From: Kiritimatiellia bacterium
Lineage (GTDB): Bacteria > Verrucomicrobiota > Kiritimatiellia > RFP12 > UBA3636
Reading direction: 5' to 3'
Assembly: GCA_017481725.1 (NCBI GenBank)
Contig: JAFUOX010000014.1
Location: 1-44,276, forward strand
DNA length: 44,276 nucleotides
Below, in pieces: positions 34,437-44,237 of the stretch; the first letter of the stretch is position 1; each line of letters opens with the position of its first letter. The notes under the pieces are model-generated. The model searched no databases, was not told where the DNA came from, and was given only the letters and a program-made list of their open reading frames with translations. The translations under genes and the position numbers were made by a program.

Positions 34437-37400
34437 TAGTCAACATCCTCTATTCTACAAGCCATACTGTACCTACCGCTATATTTTGCGTAACTTTCTG
34501 GTTGTCTTTCATCCTCCCAAATACGTGGAAGAAAATAAATTTCATTTCTTGAATAATCATAATTTATAAAATCTAGTCCCTTGTCCCAAAGAATTATCGC
34601 ACTTTTCCTTTGATTGTTAATTGTATAGGATATAGTCATGGATCTAGCGTGCTGAAGATTATTTGGTGTAGCATCAATATTTATCCTAATATTTAACTTG
34701 TTTCCCAAAAACCTAGCAAAATCCTCCATACGCTGAACTGGCACACAATATTGATTTTGTCTTATAGATATTCGATTTATATCAGTACAATTATCAGCAA
34801 GTAAATTATCCCTCTCGCCATATCTATTACTTGTTCTTATATTTAATATAGCATTTTCACTAAATGTAAAATTCTTAAGAATTAATTCCATAATACGCCA
34901 ATGCTTTACTTTTCGGAAGTAAACATCTTCATAACTAATTTCAGTTACAATCATATTCTCCAAAGGCAATCTGCATTGTGTTAAGACATCTCTAATAGGC
35001 AGATTGTTATAAGCAATAGGTTCATCTTGCTCATTGGTTCCTCCAATCCAGAAAATTTCATTGAAATTTTCTTGAGGTGGATTTGCGGTATTTTCCAAAA
35101 CATTAAATTGTTCAACATCAAACTGGACATCACCACCAACCACACTATAGAGATGATTTCTAAGATTGCTTCCTGAAGGTAAATCTTTCGGGGCTTCATT
35201 ATCGCGTGATGGAGACAACATATACCATGTTTCTCCAATTTTGAATCGGATACCTGCATTATAAAGATTTTGTAATGGTCCTTGATTGAAATCTGCTGTT
35301 CTGAAGCACAACCTGTTATCATCATTAACAAGGTTAAGCAACCTTTCCTTAAACTTCCATGACAACATAGAAGTATTAGAAAACAAATTTTGATCTATCA
35401 CAACTTGAATTTGAGGATGATTTTGCGGTGCCTTTAAATGATGGATTAATCTGCCATCACTAATATAATCTTCATTGAACTCTTTTATCAACAATATGAC
35501 AGAATACATTGGATTATTCCATAATGGATAATTGTTTTCAGCATTAACCTCATAGCCATTTAAAGTTTTATATACTCCTTCAAGAATTTCATTCCTATGA
35601 TCAATAATCCAATCTCTCGCAATTTCAAAATCTCTATTAGAAATATTTGCCAAACTCTTTGCGGTTTGGAATTTTAACAGCCTATTAATACACTCAATAC
35701 GGCTCTGACTATTCGCTATTACGTCCAAAGCAGCAGTTAGAATTTGTACTCTAGTTCTATCTATCTGCCTTAGATTGTTATCAGTGCCAGAAATATCGTA
35801 AATACAGAACAAAATTGCTCTATTATTATCGTCACCGTGTTTTGTAATATACCTTGGTAATGAGCGACTATCAACACTTAATCTTTCTGCAGCAACAACT
35901 TGTAAAGCAATAGATATTAAATTCCGAAGAGCAATATTATTATTTAATCTACCATCATAATCTGGAATAGCACAAATCCAAACACCAACCTGTGATTTAC
36001 AAGCCAAATGAGAAGTAATTGCGTTTCTTCTGCTAATTCCTTCTCTTGGATGTAACCAAGCATGATTTATGGCATCATTAGCTGATTTAGAAACCAACTC
36101 TCCTGTTTGATTATCAAGTAAAAAACCTCTCCTATATCTACCATAATTTATTCGAACAGCCTCTGCTTTTGTTTGTTCTTCCTCTGCAGGAATAAAAACA
36201 AATGTTGCAGGAGCTGGCGTACCATGGGTTAGTAGATTGATCTCTTGAAGTCTTTCTTGAGGTAACAATAGTTTATCCTCTGTTTGCACCCATAGTTTGC
36301 CTAAGAAAGACGACGCTGCATCTATTCCATCATGAAAAGATCTATAGCCTATCGGAGTAATGACACGACGCACACTTGAAATAGGCTGTTCTTCAGTCTT
36401 TCCATTCCCTTCATTTTGAGGTGCTCCATTCTCTTCATTTTGAGAAATATTATCTGCAACACAATCTCCTTCTTCTACATTATTAAATCCAGTGTTTATT
36501 ATTTGTTGACAATTTGGGCAAGAACAACCTGTAAATCGCTCTGCCGTAAATTCAAAATGACAATTTCCACAAGTAACAATATAAAATGGATTATACAAAT
36601 TCCTATTATTATTAGGATCATATACATTTGTAGCTAGTGCATCAACCTGAAACTTTTCATGACCAATTGTTAAGTTACTTTCTGGAGTAAATTCACTGAT
36701 GGCTGTAAAAACTTCTCGTTCTATAGAATGATTGCCCGCATGAAAACTAACAACATCTATTGGGAATCCATAGGCTGGGATTATTCTATGATGAACAAGA
36801 TATTTGATAACGTGTTCTTCAAAGAGTGAATTGTACTGGCGTTCCAAAGACCCTATATAACGCCCCCTTTGCTCATCTGTAAAATGGGCGGTATCCTTCA
36901 TTTGCCTCTGTATATTTTGTAAGGCTTCGTTAACCATAACCTTATGACTGATAAGATTTGCATAAAGACTACGAGCTATATCTTGAACATCTGAAAATTG
37001 AATACAAGTATCATCTACAATTCTTCTAACTTTTTCTTTAAAGCCTTCATCATTAAATTTGTCATCGAAGTCCGTTAAAAAATTATCAATTCGTGAACTT
37101 GTATCAATTTGAGGTAAATGGTTAAGAGAATCGTTAATCCTTTTTTTTCTCCACTGAAGGCGATCAACATTATGCTCGTCGTTTGGATTAGCATTAATTT
37201 CTGCATCTAATCTACCTAATAAATTTTGAAGATTTTGACGATTACCGAAAATATTACCCACGTTATCCCAAGAAGCAACAGGATTTTCAGCATTGTCGTC
37301 TTCAGTGATAGTTAAGAAAAATTCTTCAAGCAAAAATTGATTAATGTGCTGGCGAATTTGCCCTTTTGCAAAATTGACAGCAACATTTGCTGGTGCAAAA

Positions 37401-40400
37401 AGATTCTGACGATTAAAAACCTGCATAGAATCAACCATTACTTGACTATCGAAAATACCATTACCAACCATTGTGATAATCAAAGCTGAGTCATCTTGAC
37501 GACGACCCGCACGTCCAGCACGTTGAACATAGTTTGCTTTTTCAGGAGGAAGGTTAGCTTGAATAACAGCACTTAATCCACCAATATCTACTCCAACCTC
37601 TAGTGTAGGTGTGCACGAAATTATGTTGATTTCATGGTTCTTAAAAGAGCGCTCTACTGATGCCAATTTTTCTACATCAAGCTGTGCAGAATGTTCTGGA
37701 ACCCGCAGGCCTCCCCAATTATTTGCATTATACTCATATTGAGGAACAAAACCGCCCCTTAGGGTCCAATTCCGATTTTCTGTATTTTGAATAAAATCAA
37801 AACTTTCTCTAATATACCTAGAAACATCTCTACTTTCACCTTCTACGTTTGATAAAGTGTTTGTTCTCTTATCAACACTAAACTCAGTATTAGTAGCATT
37901 AGCAATAAATACAAAACAATTTGGATTAACTGCAATACCAAATTCTTCTTTTAGAACAAAAAGCGTATTATCTTTTTGTGCCCACATTCCTATATATATT
38001 TTCAATAATTCACGCACTCTGGACAAATCATCTTGCTCATCATTTATTCTGATATTAAAATGTCTTCTTAGGATTGAATTGAATGCCCCGCTATTTGGAA
38101 GATTCTTATAGAACATACCACCGCAATGAAGATCTGAATAAATATAACGAAGTGCATTTCTTACCACCCTAAGCTTTAGATCTTTTTCGGGTTCTAATTT
38201 AAAAAGAATTTCCATATAGACTTTTCTAGTCTTTCGGAAATACTCTATTATTTCAGGAATAATTGAATTCTTAAAAACATTTTGTTTTTCTTCTAGATTA
38301 TTTCCTTCGGTAATAAATTCGCAAAGTTTATTGTCTGCTCTTGGAGCATTATCCAAAAATTCTTGCTGAATTTCTACATTAATAGCTCCTTGACCTTCCA
38401 ATGAACGCTCACCATGTCTTTTTATGCAAATCTCTTGAAAAACAAGAGCAGGTATTAAATTGTTTCTTTTCAATTCATCTATATTAACATCGTTCCGTTG
38501 TTGGTCAGGATGTTGAATATTCCATCTTGTCTGCTCAAATTCTTTATCATAAAAATATTGTGGTAGAGAGAATTGCGACATGAGGTTATCATTACGACTA
38601 ATATTTCTTACAATATCATTAAAAGAATTTTTATCACAAAGAGCAATTGATTGATAAATGCAATTTTTAATCAACTCAGACTGATGATCATTCTGAATCC
38701 AAACCGCCATATCTGCAGCATTGCCACGACTATCAGAAAAGAAAAGCAATTGACGACCATTCCAAGGTAAGTTTCTATTAGCGTTTACAATATTATCACC
38801 TAAATCTGGATCCTCTAGATTTGGGAAAAGCATTTGTGCAATAGTCAATGCTCTCAATTTTCTAGCTACAAATCCTAGTGGCATCATCATCGCCTTTGTA
38901 CCAGTATATTGCGTTTGTTCTGTTGTATTAGATTCCTCCAATTCATCATCTTCAGAATCTATTCCAGCAAACTCATGCAATTCTTCATTATTGATTGTGC
39001 TCCAATTATTATTTGCGAAATCCCAATTGTCTAAATGATCTGTTCCTCGGGCAAGAACGAACATTCCTCTTTGGTCTGTGGTTCCTTCAGCAACCATCCA
39101 CCCATTTACTTCTTCATTAAATGTCAAATTAAAGCCATTAGCATTAACATCTATCTCTTCTGATCGAAACCGGAAATATATTGTTTTCAACGCTTGTGGA
39201 TGCTCGTTAAAAACTACATAATCTCTTTCTGCATTAACTAGACATCTAGTAGGATTATAGTTTGCATCAAGAGAACTGAAATAATTTGCTTTAAAGTAAA
39301 AATCCTTTCTAGGCTTGTTACAGGTAAAAATTTGCAGTCCAGTGCAATTATATCCATCATTATCATAAAATGGTGTATTTTGCAAATTACCCAAAGGGGT
39401 TATTTCCGAAATATTCATATCTGAATAAAAAAATCTTGGAGAATCAATAAATGTATGCAACTTATATGGCAAAAACTTTTGGTTGTTTTCATCAAGACAT
39501 CCAAGAGGGATTGTGTTAAGCACATCCAAATCTTTATTATTTAATTTTAGATAATTACTAGGAGAATCTTGTTCATTAGCAATCAATCTTCTCTTTAAAG
39601 CTAATGCATCATCTTTTATCTGTTCATCAACATCACATAATACTTGTTGTGATGCAACTAATTCGCGGGAGCCAACAATTGCCTCAACGCTTTCTGGTGG
39701 AGAATTAAAAATTCCAGCAGCTGCCTGTTTTAATAATTCTGGAGAATTATCTCCGATTGTAGCGCTTGTTGCATAAAAACGGACTTGGTCATTTGTTTTA
39801 TTAAAGCGATTTAAGACTCGTCGTAGCAACATATTCATATCATTACCCAAAGGTCCACTATAAAGATGTGCCTCATCAAAAACAACCGCTTTTAGTTGCC
39901 CACATTCAAATATTGCATTATCTCTTTGACGCAACATCATGTATTCTAGCATTGAATAGTTGGTAATCAAAATGTGAGGCTGATGGTTACGCAAATCATT
40001 TCGCGTTCTCACATAGTAATTTTTTTTCAATGGTGTTCCATCAGCTGCATACTCCCAATCTTCTAGATAATCACCAGAATTCGGTGTTTGACTAGTATAC
40101 ATTCCTACGCTAATCTTAGGGGTTTTACCAGCAACCATTTTTACAATGCGCTTAAGCTGATCCTTTACAAGCGCATTCATTGGGTAGATAAGAAGGATAC
40201 GAACACCCCTAACATCTAAATTTTCGTTAGGGTCAGAAAGCAAATTATTTATCATTGAATAAAGGAAGCATTCTGTTTTACCAGAGCCTGTACCACTTGC
40301 GACAATAATGTTATTCTCTTTGCTTTTTTCTATTGCTTGAAGCTGATGGGTGTACAGTTGATAATTGCCGTCTCTTAATCCAGGATCAACAAAATTACGC

Positions 40401-40666
40401 ATACTTGGATGAAGCACTCCTCGATCAATTAAATCGTCTATGGTCTCTCCACAAGGACTGTATGGGAAAAGCCCCTCTAAAATTGGGTCAGCAAATAACG
40501 ACTGTTTATTGTTCCCATTTTTCCATGTTTTTTCTAGTTGTTGTTTTATTCTTGTCCACCGAGCTTCTTCTCCATTATTAGGAAACGCACCTACAGTTCG
40601 GTCAATTAAAAATTTAATATACTTCTCTTTAATTTCTAGATAGGATTCAACTGCATTAAAAGCCAT
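34436..40666 (-). CDS. druE: Giant DEAH helicase, DruE-like (Druantia type III)
   Basis: The 2076-residue protein is a superfamily 2 helicase. The first helicase half has Walker A GTGSGKTE at 125-132, the sequence ITNYSMLEYMMLR, DEAH at 264-267 and SATIG near 300. The second half lies far downstream: CTPTLEVGVDIGG from 1018 and QRAGRAGRR near 1050. The long insertion between them is unusual. A zinc ribbon follows (C1366-x2-C1369, then CSCPNC near 1380). After it comes a DUF1998-like region (about 1560-1625: WICAIPDYDG to FCIYDISG). The last 180 residues look like the MIT_C domain: SYEDVY near 1912 and WDKGLDF from 2027. DruE is the family's defence helicase of similar size. Start: ATG at 40666 with GAGG upstream, 5 bases after the upstream stop. 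Confidence 0.8.
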   Translation of the reverse strand: MAFNAVESYLEIKEKYIKFLIDRTVGAFPNNGEEARWTRIKQQLEKTWKNGNNKQSLFADPILEGLFPYSPCGETIDDLIDRGVLHPSMRNFVDPGLRDGNYQLYTHQLQAIEKSKENNIIVASGTGSGKTECFLYSMINNLLSDPNENLDVRGVRILLIYPMNALVKDQLKRIVKMVAGKTPKISVGMYTSQTPNSGDYLEDWEYAADGTPLKKNYYVRTRNDLRNHQPHILITNYSMLEYMMLRQRDNAIFECGQLKAVVFDEAHLYSGPLGNDMNMLLRRVLNRFNKTNDQVRFYATSATIGDNSPELLKQAAAGIFNSPPESVEAIVGSRELVASQQVLCDVDEQIKDDALALKRRLIANEQDSPSNYLKLNNKDLDVLNTIPLGCLDENNQKFLPYKLHTFIDSPRFFYSDMNISEITPLGNLQNTPFYDNDGYNCTGLQIFTCNKPRKDFYFKANYFSSLDANYNPTRCLVNAERDYVVFNEHPQALKTIYFRFRSEEIDVNANGFNLTFNEEVNGWMVAEGTTDQRGMFVLARGTDHLDNWDFANNNWSTINNEELHEFAGIDSEDDELEESNTTEQTQYTGTKAMMMPLGFVARKLRALTIAQMLFPNLEDPDLGDNIVNANRNLPWNGRQLLFFSDSRGNAADMAVWIQNDHQSELIKNCIYQSIALCDKNSFNDIVRNISRNDNLMSQFSLPQYFYDKEFEQTRWNIQHPDQQRNDVNIDELKRNNLIPALVFQEICIKRHGERSLEGQGAINVEIQQEFLDNAPRADNKLCEFITEGNNLEEKQNVFKNSIIPEIIEYFRKTRKVYMEILFKLEPEKDLKLRVVRNALRYIYSDLHCGGMFYKNLPNSGAFNSILRRHFNIRINDEQDDLSRVRELLKIYIGMWAQKDNTLFVLKEEFGIAVNPNCFVFIANATNTEFSVDKRTNTLSNVEGESRDVSRYIRESFDFIQNTENRNWTLRGGFVPQYEYNANNWGGLRVPEHSAQLDVEKLASVERSFKNHEINIISCTPTLEVGVDIGGLSAVIQANLPPEKANYVQRAGRAGRRQDDSALIITMVGNGIFDSQVMVDSMQVFNRQNLFAPANVAVNFAKGQIRQHINQFLLEEFFLTITEDDNAENPVASWDNVGNIFGNRQNLQNLLGRLDAEINANPNDEHNVDRLQWRKKRINDSLNHLPQIDTSSRIDNFLTDFDDKFNDEGFKEKVRRIVDDTCIQFSDVQDIARSLYANLISHKVMVNEALQNIQRQMKDTAHFTDEQRGRYIGSLERQYNSLFEEHVIKYLVHHRIIPAYGFPIDVVSFHAGNHSIEREVFTAISEFTPESNLTIGHEKFQVDALATNVYDPNNNRNLYNPFYIVTCGNCHFEFTAERFTGCSCPNCQQIINTGFNNVEEGDCVADNISQNEENGAPQNEGNGKTEEQPISSVRRVITPIGYRSFHDGIDAASSFLGKLWVQTEDKLLLPQERLQEINLLTHGTPAPATFVFIPAEEEQTKAEAVRINYGRYRRGFLLDNQTGELVSKSANDAINHAWLHPREGISRRNAITSHLACKSQVGVWICAIPDYDGRLNNNIALRNLISIALQVVAAERLSVDSRSLPRYITKHGDDNNRAILFCIYDISGTDNNLRQIDRTRVQILTAALDVIANSQSRIECINRLLKFQTAKSLANISNRDFEIARDWIIDHRNEILEGVYKTLNGYEVNAENNYPLWNNPMYSVILLIKEFNEDYISDGRLIHHLKAPQNHPQIQVVIDQNLFSNTSMLSWKFKERLLNLVNDDNRLCFRTADFNQGPLQNLYNAGIRFKIGETWYMLSPSRDNEAPKDLPSGSNLRNHLYSVVGGDVQFDVEQFNVLENTANPPQENFNEIFWIGGTNEQDEPIAYNNLPIRDVLTQCRLPLENMIVTEISYEDVYFRKVKHWRIMELILKNFTFSENAILNIRTSNRYGERDNLLADNCTDINRISIRQNQYCVPVQRMEDFARFLGNKLNIRINIDATPNNLQHARSMTISYTINNQRKSAIILWDKGLDFINYDYSRNEIYFLPRIWEDERQPESYAKYSGRYSMACRIEDVD

Positions 40667-40671
40667 AATTA

Positions 40672-43600
40672 TTACCTCATATTTCTTTCATCATTTATAA
40701 ACAAAGCCATATTATGTATATAATCACACATAGAAAAATATTCACGCCCAAAAACCATGCATAAGAAATCATCAATATTTCGTAGTGTTATTAGGATTTC
40801 TCTCAGTTTTTGTGATTCTTTTAAGGTTGGATCTAAACGCCAATCCGCTAATTTTTGGGCAATATTTTCAAGAAAATTCTTTAATTGGGTAGAAGAAACA
40901 CTTTTGTCAATCGTTCCATGATATATCCAACGATCTTTTTTGTAATTGTACTGATACCCAGTATAATAGAGATAACTTTGTTTAGTGAATTTATTAATTC
41001 TATCACACTCTTCCCATGGTCTCTGTCCCCATACAGAGCAAATACCATTATATGATTTAATTTTATCCAATATTTGATTATTATTGTTTTTTCTATATTC
41101 GCGCCACAATTCTAAAAGATGCTTCGCCCAACCCATAGTTTCCAGTTCGCCTAGAGTAATCTCATTATTTGTATAAACAGCCTCTCGAACGATTTCAGAC
41201 AACTGAGGATATGTAGAAATAACATCTTCCGAAAGAATCAAATTACGCGGGTCGTTATCATTCTCATTATTGGGATTAACAAGTCCTATCAGTACCTTTT
41301 TTTGTTCATCAGAAAGAATCCCATCTCTGCATACTATTTCCCATATGTATCTGTCATAAAGACCTTCCAATTGTTTTTGTTGTCCTTGTGGTCTTAACCA
41401 ATACTCTTGACCAAAGAGCCAGTAACTCCAATAAGGACGATAATTATCATTCAAATCACAACGGTCATTTGCATTTGCAGCACCTGGCCCATTAACAAAA
41501 AACCATCCTGCCTGAAATATATAACCACTTTGTTTATGGGGATCATTTAGATTTTCTTCTGTTGCAGAATATAGTCTATTCCAAAATGAATTAAGATAAT
41601 TAAATACATTTAAATCTAAACTTCCAATTTCTCTTGTCATATTTTGTATGAAATCTCTTACTTCCTTACGAACGTTAGTGTCTTCAGATCTCATAATTTC
41701 ACAAATTTTTGGAATATCACAATTTGCTATAGCAGTACGTAACCCATTTGGATCTATTCCTATATCCCTATTAAATCCATTTGGTGTCGGCAAGAAAAAG
41801 CCAGAAGAAACAACTCGATTTCTTTCATTTCCATTGCAATACCTTTCCTTTGTTGCAATAAATGCTAGAAGTCCAGCACCCCATTCTATCTTTTTTATAA
41901 AAAAATCATTAAAAATAAGTTTTTGTACATAAGCAGAGCTTTTATCTTCTCTGCATAGCTCTACACTATCTGCTCTAAATTCTAAATAAGGCTGGTCTTG
42001 CAAATGAGCTGGATAAAAAACAATATATTTTTCTCCAGTACTATTTAACCTAGAAACATAATATCTAATTATTAAATCATTATTCAATCGTTCCCAATTA
42101 ATCGAACGATCTGTCCCTAATATTTTTTTCTCAATCGGGTTGTATATGCGAAAGCGATAAATCTCCTCAGGACTTATAAAAATGGAACAGAATCTGCTTC
42201 TCTTTTCACTTTGGGATACATTCCCTTGCATTTTCCGTTTCAATTTAAATGAAATACACCCTTGACCGTTTGTTTCAATTTCATCAAGGTTATTTCCTCT
42301 GGAAAAGATTATAGAATCTCTTCCTTGACAGCAATTAACTATGTGACATACACCTCTATTAAAGTCATCAAGACTAAGCTCAGTAACTTGCAAATCTGAA
42401 TGAGGCTTTTCAGGTAAAATAGGGATAATATCCTTTTCTGGGAGTTGTATATAAACACCTTTCCGAGGAATTCTAATATTTAAATCAAAACCATTATGTT
42501 CAATAGATATCTTGAGATCTTTTTCCCCAAGAAAAACATCATAATTTTCATTTCCTATGTTAACATTAAGGCGTCTTTGGTCGCCAAAAGGAACCGGTTT
42601 AAAATCATTTAATTCTGTGTTATCTATTGAAATATCATCGATAAATGTAACTGGATATCTAAAAACACAATGATCATTGCGAAAAACCTGCAAGGATTCA
42701 CGTTGCCACGTTAGAGGAGGCGTCCATCCATTGCCGTAAGAATAGATTTGGGTGTCTCCATATTGCATTATAATATCGTTTCTTCGAATGCTATTGCACA
42801 AAAAACCGTCTTTTTGAGAAGCAGATATCAACAATCGACTACCTGATATTTTACAGAAATCATTTGAACTATCAATCCAATCCAAGTAGGAATTTCTCAA
42901 TGGGATTTCTTCATTATTGATTGTAATTCTAATTGTTCCATCAGGAACAGTAAATCTATTTTCATTATCTAAAACAATCTCTTCTTGCTGGTCAGCATTA
43001 TCCAATGTCCAACAGACAATTCTGGTAGTATTTCCTCGTACCTGAACAACACTGTACGTTCCCCCTACACAAAGTTTTTCCACTGGATGTTGTTCATCAT
43101 CAAAAAGAATAACATCTTGCTGACATATATCAGGAATAACATCTTCTTCATGCTTGGTGTTATTGTCTCTCCACAACAATAGTTTAATTCCCGAAACACT
43201 ATGAATATTTACAGGAACAGTTCCCTTAAGTTGGGTTCTTCTCCAATTGTTATTGCTTCTATATTCAACAACTGTAAAATCATCAATGCCATTTTTAAAA
43301 ACAAAAACTGCTCGTATAATTCCTTGTCTAAAAATTCCTTGCTCTGGCAAAATAAAACATACATTACCTCTGAACATACCAATTATAGGTCGTGTTTCTA
43401 GACAATTATTTTGATTATTTTCTATAAATAATATACTATACACTCTGTTAATAACATTGTCTGGCAAATCCGAACAACACTCTTTAACGTCCTCTAATGA
43501 TGGTGGTAAATTTGTTCTGCGATACATATTTCCGATTGAAACAAAAAAACGTTCAGCATCGTCAACTGTAGCATTTTGTTCTTCATTTCGAGTCCTAAAC

Positions 43601-44028
43601 TGATTTAAATAAACACGAACTTGTTCTATATTCCAAGAGTGAACTTGCTGAGCTATTCTCCTAGCAACACAAACATACATGTTACCTGAATACTTTAAAA
43701 TTGTTCGCAAATATTGTCTATCATGTGCACCATTAGCACTACGAAGCAATTCTACACCTAAATCTTTCAATTGTTGTTCTAAATCAACTGCATGCTGAGA
43801 AAAACTATTATACCACGTACGATAATTATCGAGTAATCCGCTATATGTAACTTCAGCATCATCATTATTATTTGACGTTAAATAAGCAATTGCCAATAGT
43901 CGTAGCGCATATTTGTAATCATTATCACTATTAATCAAATTTTCCCAGGTGTTTCTGTCGTTGCGACTTGCATCATCTGAAAAAAATTTCCTATACCTAT
44001 CAAAAAAAATTCTCCAAAAATTATTCAT
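40672..44028 (-). CDS. druH: Large uncharacterised protein, DruH-like partner
   Basis: The product of about 1118 residues has no motif I recognise: no Walker A, nuclease or methyltransferase signature and no signal peptide. It begins MNNFWRIFFDRYRKFF, has a helical N-terminal part, a beta-rich middle (about 230-700) and a helical C-terminal part with many Asn and Tyr. Druantia type III consists of a giant DruE helicase with a large partner DruH of similar size and position, so DruH is the likely call; I cannot compare sequences. I choose the ATG at 44028 because AAGGAG stands at 44038-44043 on this strand, 9 bases upstream. The frame is open to an ATG at 44067, but the promoter places transcription start about there. 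The next gene starts 5 bases after the stop. Confidence 0.6.
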   Translation of the reverse strand: MNNFWRIFFDRYRKFFSDDASRNDRNTWENLINSDNDYKYALRLLAIAYLTSNNNDDAEVTYSGLLDNYRTWYNSFSQHAVDLEQQLKDLGVELLRSANGAHDRQYLRTILKYSGNMYVCVARRIAQQVHSWNIEQVRVYLNQFRTRNEEQNATVDDAERFFVSIGNMYRRTNLPPSLEDVKECCSDLPDNVINRVYSILFIENNQNNCLETRPIIGMFRGNVCFILPEQGIFRQGIIRAVFVFKNGIDDFTVVEYRSNNNWRRTQLKGTVPVNIHSVSGIKLLLWRDNNTKHEEDVIPDICQQDVILFDDEQHPVEKLCVGGTYSVVQVRGNTTRIVCWTLDNADQQEEIVLDNENRFTVPDGTIRITINNEEIPLRNSYLDWIDSSNDFCKISGSRLLISASQKDGFLCNSIRRNDIIMQYGDTQIYSYGNGWTPPLTWQRESLQVFRNDHCVFRYPVTFIDDISIDNTELNDFKPVPFGDQRRLNVNIGNENYDVFLGEKDLKISIEHNGFDLNIRIPRKGVYIQLPEKDIIPILPEKPHSDLQVTELSLDDFNRGVCHIVNCCQGRDSIIFSRGNNLDEIETNGQGCISFKLKRKMQGNVSQSEKRSRFCSIFISPEEIYRFRIYNPIEKKILGTDRSINWERLNNDLIIRYYVSRLNSTGEKYIVFYPAHLQDQPYLEFRADSVELCREDKSSAYVQKLIFNDFFIKKIEWGAGLLAFIATKERYCNGNERNRVVSSGFFLPTPNGFNRDIGIDPNGLRTAIANCDIPKICEIMRSEDTNVRKEVRDFIQNMTREIGSLDLNVFNYLNSFWNRLYSATEENLNDPHKQSGYIFQAGWFFVNGPGAANANDRCDLNDNYRPYWSYWLFGQEYWLRPQGQQKQLEGLYDRYIWEIVCRDGILSDEQKKVLIGLVNPNNENDNDPRNLILSEDVISTYPQLSEIVREAVYTNNEITLGELETMGWAKHLLELWREYRKNNNNQILDKIKSYNGICSVWGQRPWEECDRINKFTKQSYLYYTGYQYNYKKDRWIYHGTIDKSVSSTQLKNFLENIAQKLADWRLDPTLKESQKLREILITLRNIDDFLCMVFGREYFSMCDYIHNMALFINDERNMR

Positions 44029-44037
44029 CTTATTCAT

Positions 44038-44043
44038 CTCCTT
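44038..44043 (-). promoter_or_regulatory. Ribosome binding site deciding the druH-like start
   Basis: The complement of CTCCTT (44038-44043) is AAGGAG, 9 bases before the ATG at 44028. An in-frame ATG at 44037, immediately adjoining it, would be too close. Confidence 0.75.
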
Positions 44044-44073
44044 AGCATTTACCTTTGCACTAATCATTTAATC

Positions 44074-44102
44074 ATTATAATATAGTTTCGCATCAAATGT
44101 AA
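44074..44102 (-). promoter_or_regulatory. Promoter of the defence operon
   Basis: On the - strand TTACAT (44097-44102) is separated by 17 bases from a perfect TATAAT (44074-44079). Transcription would start near 44067, leaving a 40-base leader before the ATG at 44028. No clear operator repeat is visible near it. Confidence 0.65.
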
Positions 44103-44237
44103 TTATAAAACCACCACTCCTAAATTTGACTATGCTGCGCAATGTGTCAAAATAAAAGACACCGAAAAGAAAAATGAAAAAAATAAGTTCAATGCCCATA
44201 TTTCAAAAATGATGACACTATGAGATAATGGGATACT

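Noticed and set aside
34436..40666. DISARM (DrmA/DrmB) as the identity of the operon
   Set aside because: DISARM splits the helicase and DUF1998 parts into separate genes and includes a methyltransferase; here they are in one giant protein and no methyltransferase is present.
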